Source: Sva-07 sp963728195 | Lineage (GTDB): Bacteria > Actinomycetota > Acidimicrobiia > Acidimicrobiales > Ilumatobacteraceae | Length of the DNA stretch: 64,000 nt | NCBI GenBank assembly: GCA_963728195.1 | Contig: CAVSIX010000014.1 | Location: 128,343-192,342, forward strand | Reading direction: 5' to 3' | Shown: positions 49,540 through 57,498 of the stretch, one piece after another | How positions within the stretch are numbered: position 1 is the first letter of the stretch | Layout of the letters: each line of letters starts with the position of its first letter | Notes under the pieces: generated by a model | The model's input: only the letters and a program-made list of their open reading frames with translations | Database searches by the model: none | Told to the model about the DNA's origin: nothing | Translations under genes and position numbers: made by a program

Positions 49540-50370
49540 ATGAAACGAGTACTGGCTCTGGTGCTGTCGTCGGCGGCCGCCACGGCAACGATGACGGCGG
49601 GTGCGACGGTCGCATCGGCCGAGCGGCCCGACATGTGCGTCTCGGTCAACGGCGAGTTGAAGGTGCAGCACGGCAGCGCCGAGTGCTCCAGCGTCGCTGC
49701 TGACGGCGGAGCGAACGTGGCACGAGCCAAGGGCGAGGATTCGGTGGCGATCGCCGGGCTGTCGGAGGGACACTCGCGCAACAAGGCCATGGTGAACGGC
49801 GACCGGTCGTACGCCGAGGCCGGTTCCACCGTCTTCTGGCCGGTCCCGGGTATCGAGTACCTGCTTCCCGGAGATGGGAACACGGCCAGGGTCAACGGCG
49901 ACGACTCGACGGCGATCGCGATCGATGGCGAGGAGAACACCGCAACGGTTCACGGCGACCGGTCCGCGGCGGTCATCAGTGGAAGCCGCTGTCGGATCGG
50001 GTGCTCGACGAGCAACTCCAACACCGCCACCGTCGTCGGTGACGACTCGACGGCCACCATCTCGTACGGGTCCGACAACGTCGCCACGGTGACGGGCGAG
50101 GACTCTTCTGCCGCAGCCAGCGGCAATTCCGACACCGCGACCGTCGTCGGTGACCGCTCTTCCGCCGCCGCAGTTGCAGGGTCAGGTGAGACCGCCACGG
50201 TCGAGGGCGACGATTCTCATGCCCTCGTCGTCCGATCGAGCGGTAGCACCGCCGAGGTGTACAGCGATCGAGCCTCGGCAACGGCGGGGCCACGGACGGG
50301 CCCCGAGCAGCCGTACGCCTGCGCCGACGAACCCGCAGAGCATGCGGTCGACGTCGACCTCTGCGGCTGA
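49540..50370 (+). CDS. Secreted repeat protein with a beta-roll-like pattern
   Basis: A 276-residue protein. The signal peptide (MKRVLALVLSSAAATATMTAGATVASA) is cleaved near residue 27. The rest is built from short repeats of the type (T/V)ATVxGDxSxAxx, about 14-19 residues each, about ten copies between residues 60 and 255. The alternation of small residues with Gly-Asp turns suggests a stacked beta-solenoid. Cys pairs near the N-terminus, in the middle (RCRIGC) and at the C-terminus could form disulfides. No family is recognised. GGAAGGGA precedes the ATG. It ends 6 bases before the tRNA fragment. Confidence 0.7.
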   Translation: MKRVLALVLSSAAATATMTAGATVASAERPDMCVSVNGELKVQHGSAECSSVAADGGANVARAKGEDSVAIAGLSEGHSRNKAMVNGDRSYAEAGSTVFWPVPGIEYLLPGDGNTARVNGDDSTAIAIDGEENTATVHGDRSAAVISGSRCRIGCSTSNSNTATVVGDDSTATISYGSDNVATVTGEDSSAAASGNSDTATVVGDRSSAAAVAGSGETATVEGDDSHALVVRSSGSTAEVYSDRASATAGPRTGPEQPYACADEPAEHAVDVDLCG

Positions 50371-50376
50371 TCCAGG

Positions 50377-50430
50377 TGGCGCCCTCGGCAGGATTCGAAC
50401 CTGCGCACACGGCTCCGGAGGCCGATGCTC
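50377..50430 (-). pseudogene. tRNA-Arg(CCG) 3' fragment: attachment site of an integrative element
   Basis: On the minus strand the last 54 bases of a tRNA are present: half of the D stem (GAGC), the anticodon arm with loop CTCCGGA (anticodon CCG), the T arm GCAGGTTCGAATCCTGC, acceptor strand CGAGGGC, discriminator G and encoded CCA. The 5' acceptor strand (GCCCTCG expected) is absent; the adjoining sequence does not pair. This is the residual side of an insertion into the tRNA 3' end, so the element extends rightward and the restored tRNA should lie at its far end. Confidence 0.8.
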
Positions 50431-50476
50431 TTGGATTGAGTCATCCCTGATCAGCACCCATCGCCGACCGGTTGGG

Positions 50477-50482
50477 TACGCT
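50477..50482 (+). promoter_or_regulatory. -10 box TACGCT upstream of the integrase leader peptide
   Basis: TACGCT is followed by 7 bases and the GTG at 50490, the same spacing as the chromosomal leaderless promoters. Confidence 0.45.
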
Positions 50483-50489
50483 TCCTCCC

Positions 50490-50537
50490 GTGCTCCTCCC
50501 GCAAGTAGCCCTCGTTCATTGGACGCCGCTGCGATGA
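50490..50537 (+). CDS. Possible 15-residue leader peptide overlapping the integrase start
   Basis: From the GTG at 50490 a frame of 15 codons (VLLPQVALVHWTPLR) ends in TGA at 50535-50537, which overlaps the integrase ATG (ATGA). A leaderless leader peptide of this kind would couple integrase translation to its own. The case rests only on promoter spacing and the overlap. Confidence 0.4.
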   Translation: MLLPQVALVHWTPLR

Positions 50538-51835
50538 GTCGACGGCGCCAGGACGTGCGCGTCTGGAACGTCCAGGACCGTCGGGGCAGCGGACGCAACG
50601 TCCAGCCGTGGGTAGTCCGCTGGGTGGTGGATGGAAAGCAATCGAGTCGGTCGTTTCGTTCGCGAGCCCTCGCCGACCGGTTCCGAGCATCGATACTGCT
50701 GGCTCATGACGACGGCGAGGAGTTCGATCGTGCGTCGGGCGAGCCGGTCAGTTGGACTCCGTTGCCCGGCGACACCCAGATCCATCAGTGGGCGCGCCGG
50801 TGGCTGGCCGACCAATGGGCCGAGTGGCAACCTCGTACTCGTCGCTCGGCGGTCGAGGCGCTGGTGAAGTTCGTACCGCTCGTCGTATCCAGTCAAGCGC
50901 CCGAACCACCGCCGGAGATCCGGGTGCATCTCAAGACCACGCTCGAACCAGGCTCGGACATCGACCCGCAGTCCGCTGCCGAACGCTGGCTGCAAAGGTG
51001 GTCGCTTCCGCTGACCGACCTGAATCGTGAGCGACTGTCGACGATCGACATCGCGTTGGGCGTCGCTCTCGACGGATCGCAGCTTGCTCCATCGACTGCT
51101 GGCCGATTCCGCAAGGTGTCGCGCTCGTGCATCCGGCGCGCTGTCGACCTCGAGATCTTGCCGACCGACCCGTGGCCTCCGGTGAGTCGCGGGCGATCGT
51201 CGAGGAAGAGCACACGTTCGAAGCCGTCATTCGACATCCGCACGCTTCCTGATCCGGCAACGATGCGTCGAGCCCTCCGAGCGATGGAGACACAACAGGC
51301 CGCCAGCCGCACGTACCAGGTGATGACCGCGGTCGCGTACTACGCAGGCCTGCGACCGTCCGAGGTCGTGATGCTCAGAGCATCCTCGTTGCGGCTGCCG
51401 AGGAGCGGCTGGGGTCGGATCGACGTCACCGAGGCAGATGTTCTGCACGACGAGCCGGGAGAACCGAAGACGGGTGCGAGGTCCGTGCCGATCCCGCCCG
51501 TTCTGGTGGCCGAACTGTCGGCATGGGTTCGGGACCTCGAACCCGAGCCCGAGGACCTGCTGTTCCGGACTCGCACCGGGAAGATGCCGACGTTGTCGAA
51601 CTGGCTCCGGGCGTGGCACCGTGCGCTCGGCAAGATCGACCACGCTCCCCTTCGGCTCTACGACTGCCGCCACGCCGCTGCGACGACATGGTTGCGCGCT
51701 GGTGTGCCGCTCGGCGAGGTTGCGAGGCGGCTCGGCCACAGCGTGGAGACGCTCGTGTCGACATACGTTGGCGCGCTGGAGGGCGACGAAGCGATCGCGA
51801 ATGCCCGCATCGACGCCGAGCTTGCACAGCACTGA
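50534..51835 (+). CDS. int: Tyrosine site-specific integrase
   Basis: A 433-residue phage/ICE-type tyrosine recombinase. An N-terminal arm-binding region (PWVVRWVVDGKQSSRSFRS) precedes a core-binding helical domain and the catalytic domain: Arg in YYAGLRPSEVV (about 279), the Arg-His pair in YDCRHAAATTWLRAG (about 378), LGHSVETL near 403, and the nucleophile Tyr in STYVGALEG near 411. Its position beside the tRNA fragment marks it as the element's integrase. The ATG at 50534 overlaps a short upstream frame. Confidence 0.92.
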   Translation: MSRRRQDVRVWNVQDRRGSGRNVQPWVVRWVVDGKQSSRSFRSRALADRFRASILLAHDDGEEFDRASGEPVSWTPLPGDTQIHQWARRWLADQWAEWQPRTRRSAVEALVKFVPLVVSSQAPEPPPEIRVHLKTTLEPGSDIDPQSAAERWLQRWSLPLTDLNRERLSTIDIALGVALDGSQLAPSTAGRFRKVSRSCIRRAVDLEILPTDPWPPVSRGRSSRKSTRSKPSFDIRTLPDPATMRRALRAMETQQAASRTYQVMTAVAYYAGLRPSEVVMLRASSLRLPRSGWGRIDVTEADVLHDEPGEPKTGARSVPIPPVLVAELSAWVRDLEPEPEDLLFRTRTGKMPTLSNWLRAWHRALGKIDHAPLRLYDCRHAAATTWLRAGVPLGEVARRLGHSVETLVSTYVGALEGDEAIANARIDAELAQH

Positions 51836-51865
51836 TCGCACCGCCACGACGCGAGCCGCAACCGA

Positions 51866-52072
51866 TCAAGATGCCGGGTCCACTCGACGGGCTTCGATCC
51901 ACGCCTCGATGTCGACGGGGTCGAACCGAACGAACTTCCCGAGCTTGCAGAACGGGATACGGCGCTCTTCGATCAGCCGACGGATGAATCGGGGGCTGAC
52001 GCACATCCGTTCAGCAACCTGGTTCACGTCGAGAAGCGCACGGGTCGGACGTTCGGGGTGCTGCGTCTCCAT
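51866..52072 (-). CDS. Excisionase-like helix-turn-helix protein
   Basis: A 68-residue winged-helix protein. LDVNQVAERMCVSPRFIRRLIEERRIPFCKLGKFVRFDPVDIEAWIEA matches the MerR/AlpA-like HTH family used by excisionases (recombination directionality factors) and by small plasmid regulators. It converges on the integrase gene, 30 bases away, a common arrangement of int and xis in actinobacterial elements. Confidence 0.8.
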   Translation of the reverse strand: METQHPERPTRALLDVNQVAERMCVSPRFIRRLIEERRIPFCKLGKFVRFDPVDIEAWIEARRVDPAS

Positions 52073-52309
52073 GTGTACGTAAAGGCGAGCACCAGTTGCG
52101 AACGCGACAAGAAGCGGCGCGAACTCGGTCGTCGCGTGTCGCTTGGACGCAGCGCATGGTCAGGTGGACCCGATCGAATCGAACAGACCCGATCGGCCAC
52201 ACGATTCGGTACCTCTACCAGGGGTGATCGTGTGCCGGAGATGGACGGGCGCAAGGTCCGCAAATCGGGCTGCGAGATGCGATCGCTCGACCGGCTCGGT
52301 CCGTGTCGG

Positions 52310-52315
52310 TAGCAT
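52310..52315 (+). promoter_or_regulatory. -10 box TAGCAT, leaderless start of the antitoxin gene
   Basis: TAGCAT, 6 bases, then the ATG at 52322. Confidence 0.5.
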
Positions 52316-52321
52316 TGCGCG

Positions 52322-52495
52322 ATGTCTGATGCGGCTTCTCCCCGTGACGCTGACGACAACGCGCGCGTCAAGGTGGTTCCGATCGACGAGGCGCTGCGGA
52401 TGGCGAAGCCACTTCCTCCTCCTGGTGAGATCAACATCGAAGGTCTCACCGACGACGAGTGGGATGCGTTCATGCGGGCCCTCACCGAGCAGTGA
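52322..52495 (+). CDS. Antitoxin of a VapBC-type pair
   Basis: A 57-residue acidic protein, too short for most gene finders. The N-terminal part is charged and disordered-looking; the C-terminus (INIEGLTDDEWDAFMRALTEQ, about residues 37-57) is a helix typical of antitoxins that wrap PIN toxins. No ribbon-helix-helix domain is obvious. It overlaps the toxin gene by 4 bases (GTGA, 52492-52495), the classic coupling in toxin-antitoxin operons. Confidence 0.7.
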   Translation: MSDAASPRDADDNARVKVVPIDEALRMAKPLPPPGEINIEGLTDDEWDAFMRALTEQ

Positions 52496-52929
52496 CATCC
52501 GGTCGCTCGAACGCCGTTGTCTTGGACACGATGGCGATGTCGGCAATCGTCAACGAAGCTCGCCGACCGGACGTCGCGGCTCGATATCGATCGGCCATCG
52601 CGGGCCGAGCGATCCTGATCTCGGTGATCACCGTGTCCGAGTTGCGATACGGCGCGATCGTTGCGGAGTGGGGAGCGTTTCGGCGTCGGGGCCTCGAGCG
52701 TGAGATCGCACGTGCAACCGCCGTCGAAGCCGACGACACGCTCGCGTCGACGAGTGCCGAGCTGAAGGCAGCGTGTCGTGCTGTCGGTCATGCCCTCGCA
52801 CAGAAGGTTCACGATGCGGACCGCTGGATTGCAGCGACGGCGATCGCTCGTGACCTCGATCTGATCTCGGACGACGCCGTGTTCGAGCAGGTGCCAGGTC
52901 TCTCGCTGGTCACCACGCGCAGTTCCTGA
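52492..52929 (+). CDS. PIN-domain ribonuclease toxin (VapC family)
   Basis: A 145-residue PIN protein. The Mg2+-binding acids are present: Asp in VVLDTMAMSAIVN (about residue 11), Glu in TVSELRYGAIV (near 48), and the Asp pair in HDADRWIAATAIARDLDLISDD (near 107-125). VapC toxins cut tRNA or rRNA when the antitoxin is lost, stabilising the host element. The start is the GTG at 52492 inside the antitoxin stop. Confidence 0.85.
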   Translation: MTSGRSNAVVLDTMAMSAIVNEARRPDVAARYRSAIAGRAILISVITVSELRYGAIVAEWGAFRRRGLEREIARATAVEADDTLASTSAELKAACRAVGHALAQKVHDADRWIAATAIARDLDLISDDAVFEQVPGLSLVTTRSS

Positions 52930-53311
52930 ACCTCAGTTCGTCCCGTTTGGTGTTCGGGCGCGCCTTTACGTCAGTGACGGTGGTGCGCTCATCGAGTTTG
53001 TTCGCAGCGGACCCTGAAGCACCCGCCGTCTTCGCCAATGGCTTGACGGAGGTGCACGAGTGGTGGAGAGCGAACACGAGGTCCGAGGTCTGGTGGAGGT
53101 CGCCGTGTCCGGTGGCGTGCCGGGTTGGGCGGGTGGCTGCGTCGGTGTGCCGTGGCCGGTCCTCGGCCGCGTGGCGTCGGGCTCGGTCGGCCGGGTCGCG
53201 TTCCGGGCCGGTTGGGTTCGTCGTGCTGGTCGGGTCCCTGCCGCTGGTGGCTCGTGCCTGCGGTGTGGGTTTCAGGTTCAGACATTTGCACCATGGTGAT
53301 CGGGTGCGGGC
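52930..53311. other. 382-base gap before the relaxase; possible oriT region
   Basis: No coding frame here has recognisable similarity; several overlapping frames on both strands are open only because stop codons are rare at this base composition. The upstream region of MobF relaxase genes often holds oriT. CACCATGGTG (53289-53298) and GGCCGGTCCTCGGCC-like inverted sequence are present, but a nic site cannot be assigned. Confidence 0.3.
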
Positions 53312-56071
53312 GTGTTGAGCGTCGGCAAGGTCGGCCCGGCGAATGCTGGCTACTACCAGTCGGCTGTCGTGCAAGGGGCTGAGGACTACTACGCCGGTGA
53401 CGGCGACGCCCCCGGCCGATGGGTCGGCCGAGCGGATCTCGTCGGTGCTCTCGCTGGCAGCGTGGCGACGGCGATCGAGGCGGGGTTGTTGCTGGAGGCG
53501 AAGGCCGCGCCGGATGGCAGCCGGCTCGGCAAATCCGTGGTGACGGAGCGTTCGGTGACGGCGTTCGATCTGACGTTCTCGGCGCCGAAGTCGGTGAGCG
53601 TGCTGTACGCCCTCGGCGACACCCGAGTGGTGGCAGCGGTCGAGGCGGCACACACCAACGCGGTACTTCAAGCAGTCGATTCGCTGTCGCCGCGGATCGC
53701 GTACACACGCACCGGTCATGCCGGTGTCGCAGTGGTTGACGCTGAGGGTGTGTTGGGGATTCGGTACCGGCACCGCACCAGCCGAGCATTGGACCCGCAA
53801 CTCCACGATCACGTGCTGATCTCCAACGCAGTGCGGACCGTGTCCGATGGTGAGTGGCGAACACTCGACGCCCGCGGTTTGTATCGGCAGGCGAAGGCGG
53901 CCGGTGTCGAGTACCAGACCCACCTCCGCGCCGGGCTCCGTGCGTCGCTCGGTGTCGAGTTCGGTGAAGTCGACGCGAATGGTCAGGCCGACATCGTCGG
54001 CATCGATGACACGGTGTTGGTCGAGTTCTCGACGCGCAGTGTCGATATCGAGACCGAACTCGAGAACTGGGTGTCCGGGTTCGTCGAACGCGAAGGACGC
54101 AAGCCGTCAGCGGTCGAGGTCGGCAAAGCGCACAAGACGATCACGCTCGCCACTCGCACCGCGAAGCCAGCCGACGCTGCGTTGCCAACCGCGACACTGC
54201 GGGCGGACTGGCGCGAACGTGCCGACGGCATCGTGGACGTCGAACGGATGCTCGAGATGGCGCTCGGTGAACCCTCGCCGACTGCGGTGAGTCGACCGAC
54301 GGTCCAAGAGGTGCTCGACGCGGTCGAGACGAAGCATGCACAGTGGGCGGAGGCGCAGCTGCTCGAGGAGATCGCCGCCCGCATCACCGGTCCGGACCCG
54401 GCCACGATCGCCGAGGTCATCGACGAGGTGCGTGCCGAGGCGATGGGATCGTTCGGTGTGGTGGATCTCACTCCACCCGTCGAGGATGGTGATCGGCTGC
54501 GGGCATCGGATGGCCGACCGGTGCATGTCCCACCGTCCGCGGTCCGCTACACGACCCGCCGTCATCTTGAGCGCGAAGTCGCGATCGTCGAGTGGGCCAC
54601 CGCACTCGACACCGCGAAGCACCGTGTCGTGGAGGTCGACGAAGAACTCCTCGATGGTCTCGACGACGGCCAGGTCTCCGCCGTGGTGGCGATGCTGTCC
54701 GACCCGCGTCCGGTGATCACGGTGGTCGGCCCGGCCGGTGCAGGCAAGACGACCATGCTCGCCGCCGCCGTCACCTCCTGGCACCGTGCAGGGATCGGCG
54801 TGTTCGGGGTCGGGCCGTCAGCGACTGCAGCACGGCAACTTCGAGACGGTGCCGGGACTGTTGCGGACACGTTGCACAAACTTGTCTACGAACACAGTGT
54901 CAAACAGACCGCCGGGCGCGGGCCCGCCGATGCGATGTGGGACCTACCCGCACGGTCGGTGGTCATCATCGATGAGAGCGGGATGGTCGACACGCGGCTC
55001 CTCCACGAATACGCCCAGATCGCGCAGGCGAAGCGGTGGCGCACGGTGTTGGTGGGTGATCACCGCCAGCTCGACGCCGTCGATGCCGGTGGCATGTTCG
55101 CCGAGCTCGTCGGAGACCGTGACGTCGTCAGCGTCGAACTCGACACGCTCCACCGGTTCCATCGCGGCTGGGAAGCCGACGCCTCGTTGCTGCTGCGGGA
55201 CGGCGATCACACAGCACTAGACGCCTACGACTCGCATGGACGAATCCACGGCCACCTCGACCACGCCGCAGCAGTCGATGCCGTCGCCGACGCCGCATAT
55301 GTCGGACTGGTCGAGGGGCGCGACGTGCTCGTGATGGCACCGACCAATGCCGTCGTCGACGAGCTGAACGCCACGCTCACCGAACGACTGCTCGCCGCCG
55401 GCCACCTCGACGCCGCCGCCCGGATCAACATCGCAGGCCACGTCTTCTATCCGGGCCAACCCGTCGTCACCCGAGCCAACAACCGCACCCTTCGATACGG
55501 AGCCGACGAGTGGGTTCGCAACGGCGACCGCTGGACCGTGCACGCAGGCACACGTGACGAGCTGTACCTCACCAACACGGCCACCGGCGATCGGCTCGCA
55601 TTGCCAGCCGAGTACATAGCAGCAGGCAACCTCACCGTCAACTACGCGTCCACCATCCACCGGGCCCAAGGAGCCACCGTGGACGAAGCCCACGTGATCA
55701 TCAACGACCGCACCAACAACCGCCAGCTCTACGTCGCCGCCACCCGCGGACGGCGAGCCAACCACATCCACACCGCACCACCAGCGTTCGATCCCGACCA
55801 ACACGGACCCGCAAGCGACCACGAGGACTGGTTGCCTCGTGATGCCGTTGCTGCCGCGCTGAACAGGCAGCCCGATGCCACCAGTGCGATCGCACGACGA
55901 CGCCAGCTCCGCGACCTCGTCAACGGCGCCGTCGAACGGAACCGAGGAGACCAGGGCACCGACGGCGAGGGCCCGGTCCCGACGAACATCCCCTCCTCCC
56001 GGGCGGCAGAAGCCGCCGAGCGACTCCGACGGCTGACGAACGAGCGGAGAGGCCAGTCGCTCAGCCGATAG
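53312..56071 (+). CDS. MobF (TrwC/TraA-type) relaxase-helicase
   Basis: A 919-residue conjugative relaxase. The N-terminus has the paired Tyr in NAGYYQSAV (about residues 12-20) and the His cluster in LDPQLHDHVLISNAV (near 163-177) that holds the metal, the hallmarks of MobF nickases. The C-terminal half is a superfamily I helicase: Walker A VGPAGAGKTTML near 474, IIDESGMVD near 552, GDHRQLDAVD near 590, and NYASTIHRAQGATVDEA near 770. It ends soon after, with a short Arg-rich tail. No coupling protein or type IV secretion gene is in view, so the element may be mobilizable and not self-transmissible. Confidence 0.92.
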   Translation: MLSVGKVGPANAGYYQSAVVQGAEDYYAGDGDAPGRWVGRADLVGALAGSVATAIEAGLLLEAKAAPDGSRLGKSVVTERSVTAFDLTFSAPKSVSVLYALGDTRVVAAVEAAHTNAVLQAVDSLSPRIAYTRTGHAGVAVVDAEGVLGIRYRHRTSRALDPQLHDHVLISNAVRTVSDGEWRTLDARGLYRQAKAAGVEYQTHLRAGLRASLGVEFGEVDANGQADIVGIDDTVLVEFSTRSVDIETELENWVSGFVEREGRKPSAVEVGKAHKTITLATRTAKPADAALPTATLRADWRERADGIVDVERMLEMALGEPSPTAVSRPTVQEVLDAVETKHAQWAEAQLLEEIAARITGPDPATIAEVIDEVRAEAMGSFGVVDLTPPVEDGDRLRASDGRPVHVPPSAVRYTTRRHLEREVAIVEWATALDTAKHRVVEVDEELLDGLDDGQVSAVVAMLSDPRPVITVVGPAGAGKTTMLAAAVTSWHRAGIGVFGVGPSATAARQLRDGAGTVADTLHKLVYEHSVKQTAGRGPADAMWDLPARSVVIIDESGMVDTRLLHEYAQIAQAKRWRTVLVGDHRQLDAVDAGGMFAELVGDRDVVSVELDTLHRFHRGWEADASLLLRDGDHTALDAYDSHGRIHGHLDHAAAVDAVADAAYVGLVEGRDVLVMAPTNAVVDELNATLTERLLAAGHLDAAARINIAGHVFYPGQPVVTRANNRTLRYGADEWVRNGDRWTVHAGTRDELYLTNTATGDRLALPAEYIAAGNLTVNYASTIHRAQGATVDEAHVIINDRTNNRQLYVAATRGRRANHIHTAPPAFDPDQHGPASDHEDWLPRDAVAAALNRQPDATSAIARRRQLRDLVNGAVERNRGDQGTDGEGPVPTNIPSSRAAEAAERLRRLTNERRGQSLSR

Positions 56072-56601
56072 ACCGCCTCGCCCGAGAAGCGACCCAAACG
56101 CGAGATTATGCGGCGCCCCTCCGGCCCGAAGAGGCGACCGACTTCGCCGGCGATGCGGCGCGAGCGAGAGCGTCTCGCGACGGGATTATCGCTCGGGTCT
56201 CGGCTCGTCCTGACCGAGCGATACGTGTAGCCGTTCAGCGCGCGGTCTCGGGTGCGATGCAGCAGCGGCGATATGGAGCGGGTGACGGCCCCGAGACCGG
56301 TTAGCGGGACGGACCGGACTGCAACGACCTCACAAGTCGGGCTGTTCATCTCCGGTTCGTCATCGCACTTCGTCAATTCTTGGGCGGCAACGTCGCGACG
56401 TACTCGAGACTGAGGTCGATCCACTTGAGTAGCGCGTGAGTAGTCGCCACATTGCTGGCGCTGACGCGTAGCCAGCCTCGCATTTGGCGGCCTCGCATCA
56501 CGGCGAGTTCCGCTGCCCCTGATTGACTTCGTGGTCCGCGACGTCAGGCTCGATCCGAACCATCAATCCGCCTTTGCCGCTGGCGACAGCTGCCACAGCA
56601 G
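56072..56601. other. Intergenic stretch without a supported gene
   Basis: About 530 bases between the relaxase and the broken phosphotransferase. I see no convincing coding frame, RNA gene or long repeat. Open frames on the minus strand here are extensions of frames antiparallel to the relaxase. Confidence 0.4.
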
Positions 56602-57211
56602 CCAGCTCGCAGTAGCCGGGACACCACGGACATCCCGCCAGTGTTCGACGGAAGATGCGAGTGGCTCATCGCCAACGAGGTCGTGTCCGCAGAGGTAGTC
56701 CGGCGTAATCGTCGTGTTGCCGAGGCGGCTCTGCGGCCGTGGACCCCGGTGTTCATCCATGGCGACCTGCAGATTGTCAATGTCTTTGTCGACGGTGACG
56801 AGTTGAGCGGCGTCCTCGACTGGTCCGAGAGCGGTCAGGGCGACGCGACGTACGACCTCGCCACGCTGACGCTCGCTCACGAGGAGCACCTCGACGATGT
56901 CATCGCCGGATATGGCGGTGAGGTCGACATCGACGTGATTCGGGCCTACTGGTCGCTGCGGGGTCTGATGTCGACCCGATGGCTCGCGGAGCACGGGTAC
57001 GGCGCACCGGCAAACATTCCCAGAGGTCGCCGTGCTCAACTCGACGGCCGACAGTCATTACCACGTGCGGTCCGAGGGTCTCGGCATTCCCAAGACGTCC
57101 ACTCGCGAGCCGCCCAGCGACCCGGACTATGAGTTCTTCGGCGCAGGTCCCCGTGTCGTTCAGCGCCACCAATCGCCGGTTCGGCGCGCGCCCATCACGA
57201 CGGTCTGTTGA
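56602..57211 (+). pseudogene. Aminoglycoside phosphotransferase (APH) family remnant
   Basis: The catalytic core is recognisable: FIHGDLQIVNVFVDG (HGDxxxxN) and GVLDWSESGQGDATYDLA (the Mg2+ Asp region), followed by the helical RAYWSLRGLMSTRWLAEHGYG. The N-terminal lobe is missing; upstream sequence does not match. After GYGAPAN an extra base near 57016 shifts the frame; the proper continuation (FPEVAVLNSTADSH) runs in the next frame to a stop at 57209-57211. It is a 5'-truncated and frameshifted gene, or, for the shift alone, a base error. Confidence 0.7.
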
Positions 57212-57498
57212 GTCGCCTTCACCCGCTCGCGATCCGGCAGGAATCCGCCGGCGCTTGGGAATGTGCACAGCTGGCGTCGGAACATCCCTCAGCCCTCAGC
57301 CCTCAGCCCTCAGCCCGGGAGGTCCACTCGGTGCATACGTTGTCGTGGTCGGTTGCGTTGGCGATGCGATGTTCGTCAAACACGGCGACAAGTTTGTGGT
57401 GCCGCGCATGCTCTCAGCTACGTCGCGTCACGTCGATAACAGGTAGTCGCCGGAGAGTTCTATGGTCGAGATTGGCCCTCAGCCCGCCTGCTTGGGGC
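57212..57498. repeat. Non-coding stretch with a CCCTCAG heptamer repeat
   Basis: Between 57285 and 57320 the heptamer CCCTCAG (phase variants CTCAGCC) is repeated about four to five times, and single copies recur near 57476 and 57495. No gene is supported in this gap. Confidence 0.55.

Noticed and set aside
50377..50460. Intact tRNA-Arg gene
   Set aside because: The 5' acceptor strand and the first half of the D arm do not pair with the conserved 3' part; only the attachment fragment is supported.
53060..53299. 79-residue frame upstream of the relaxase
   Set aside because: Val/Gly/Arg-rich with no motif, no start signal, and overlapped by equally open frames on both strands.
55729..56424. 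231-residue minus-strand frame after the relaxase
   Set aside because: About half is antiparallel to the relaxase C-terminus, and the rest is Arg/Ser-rich without recognisable features.
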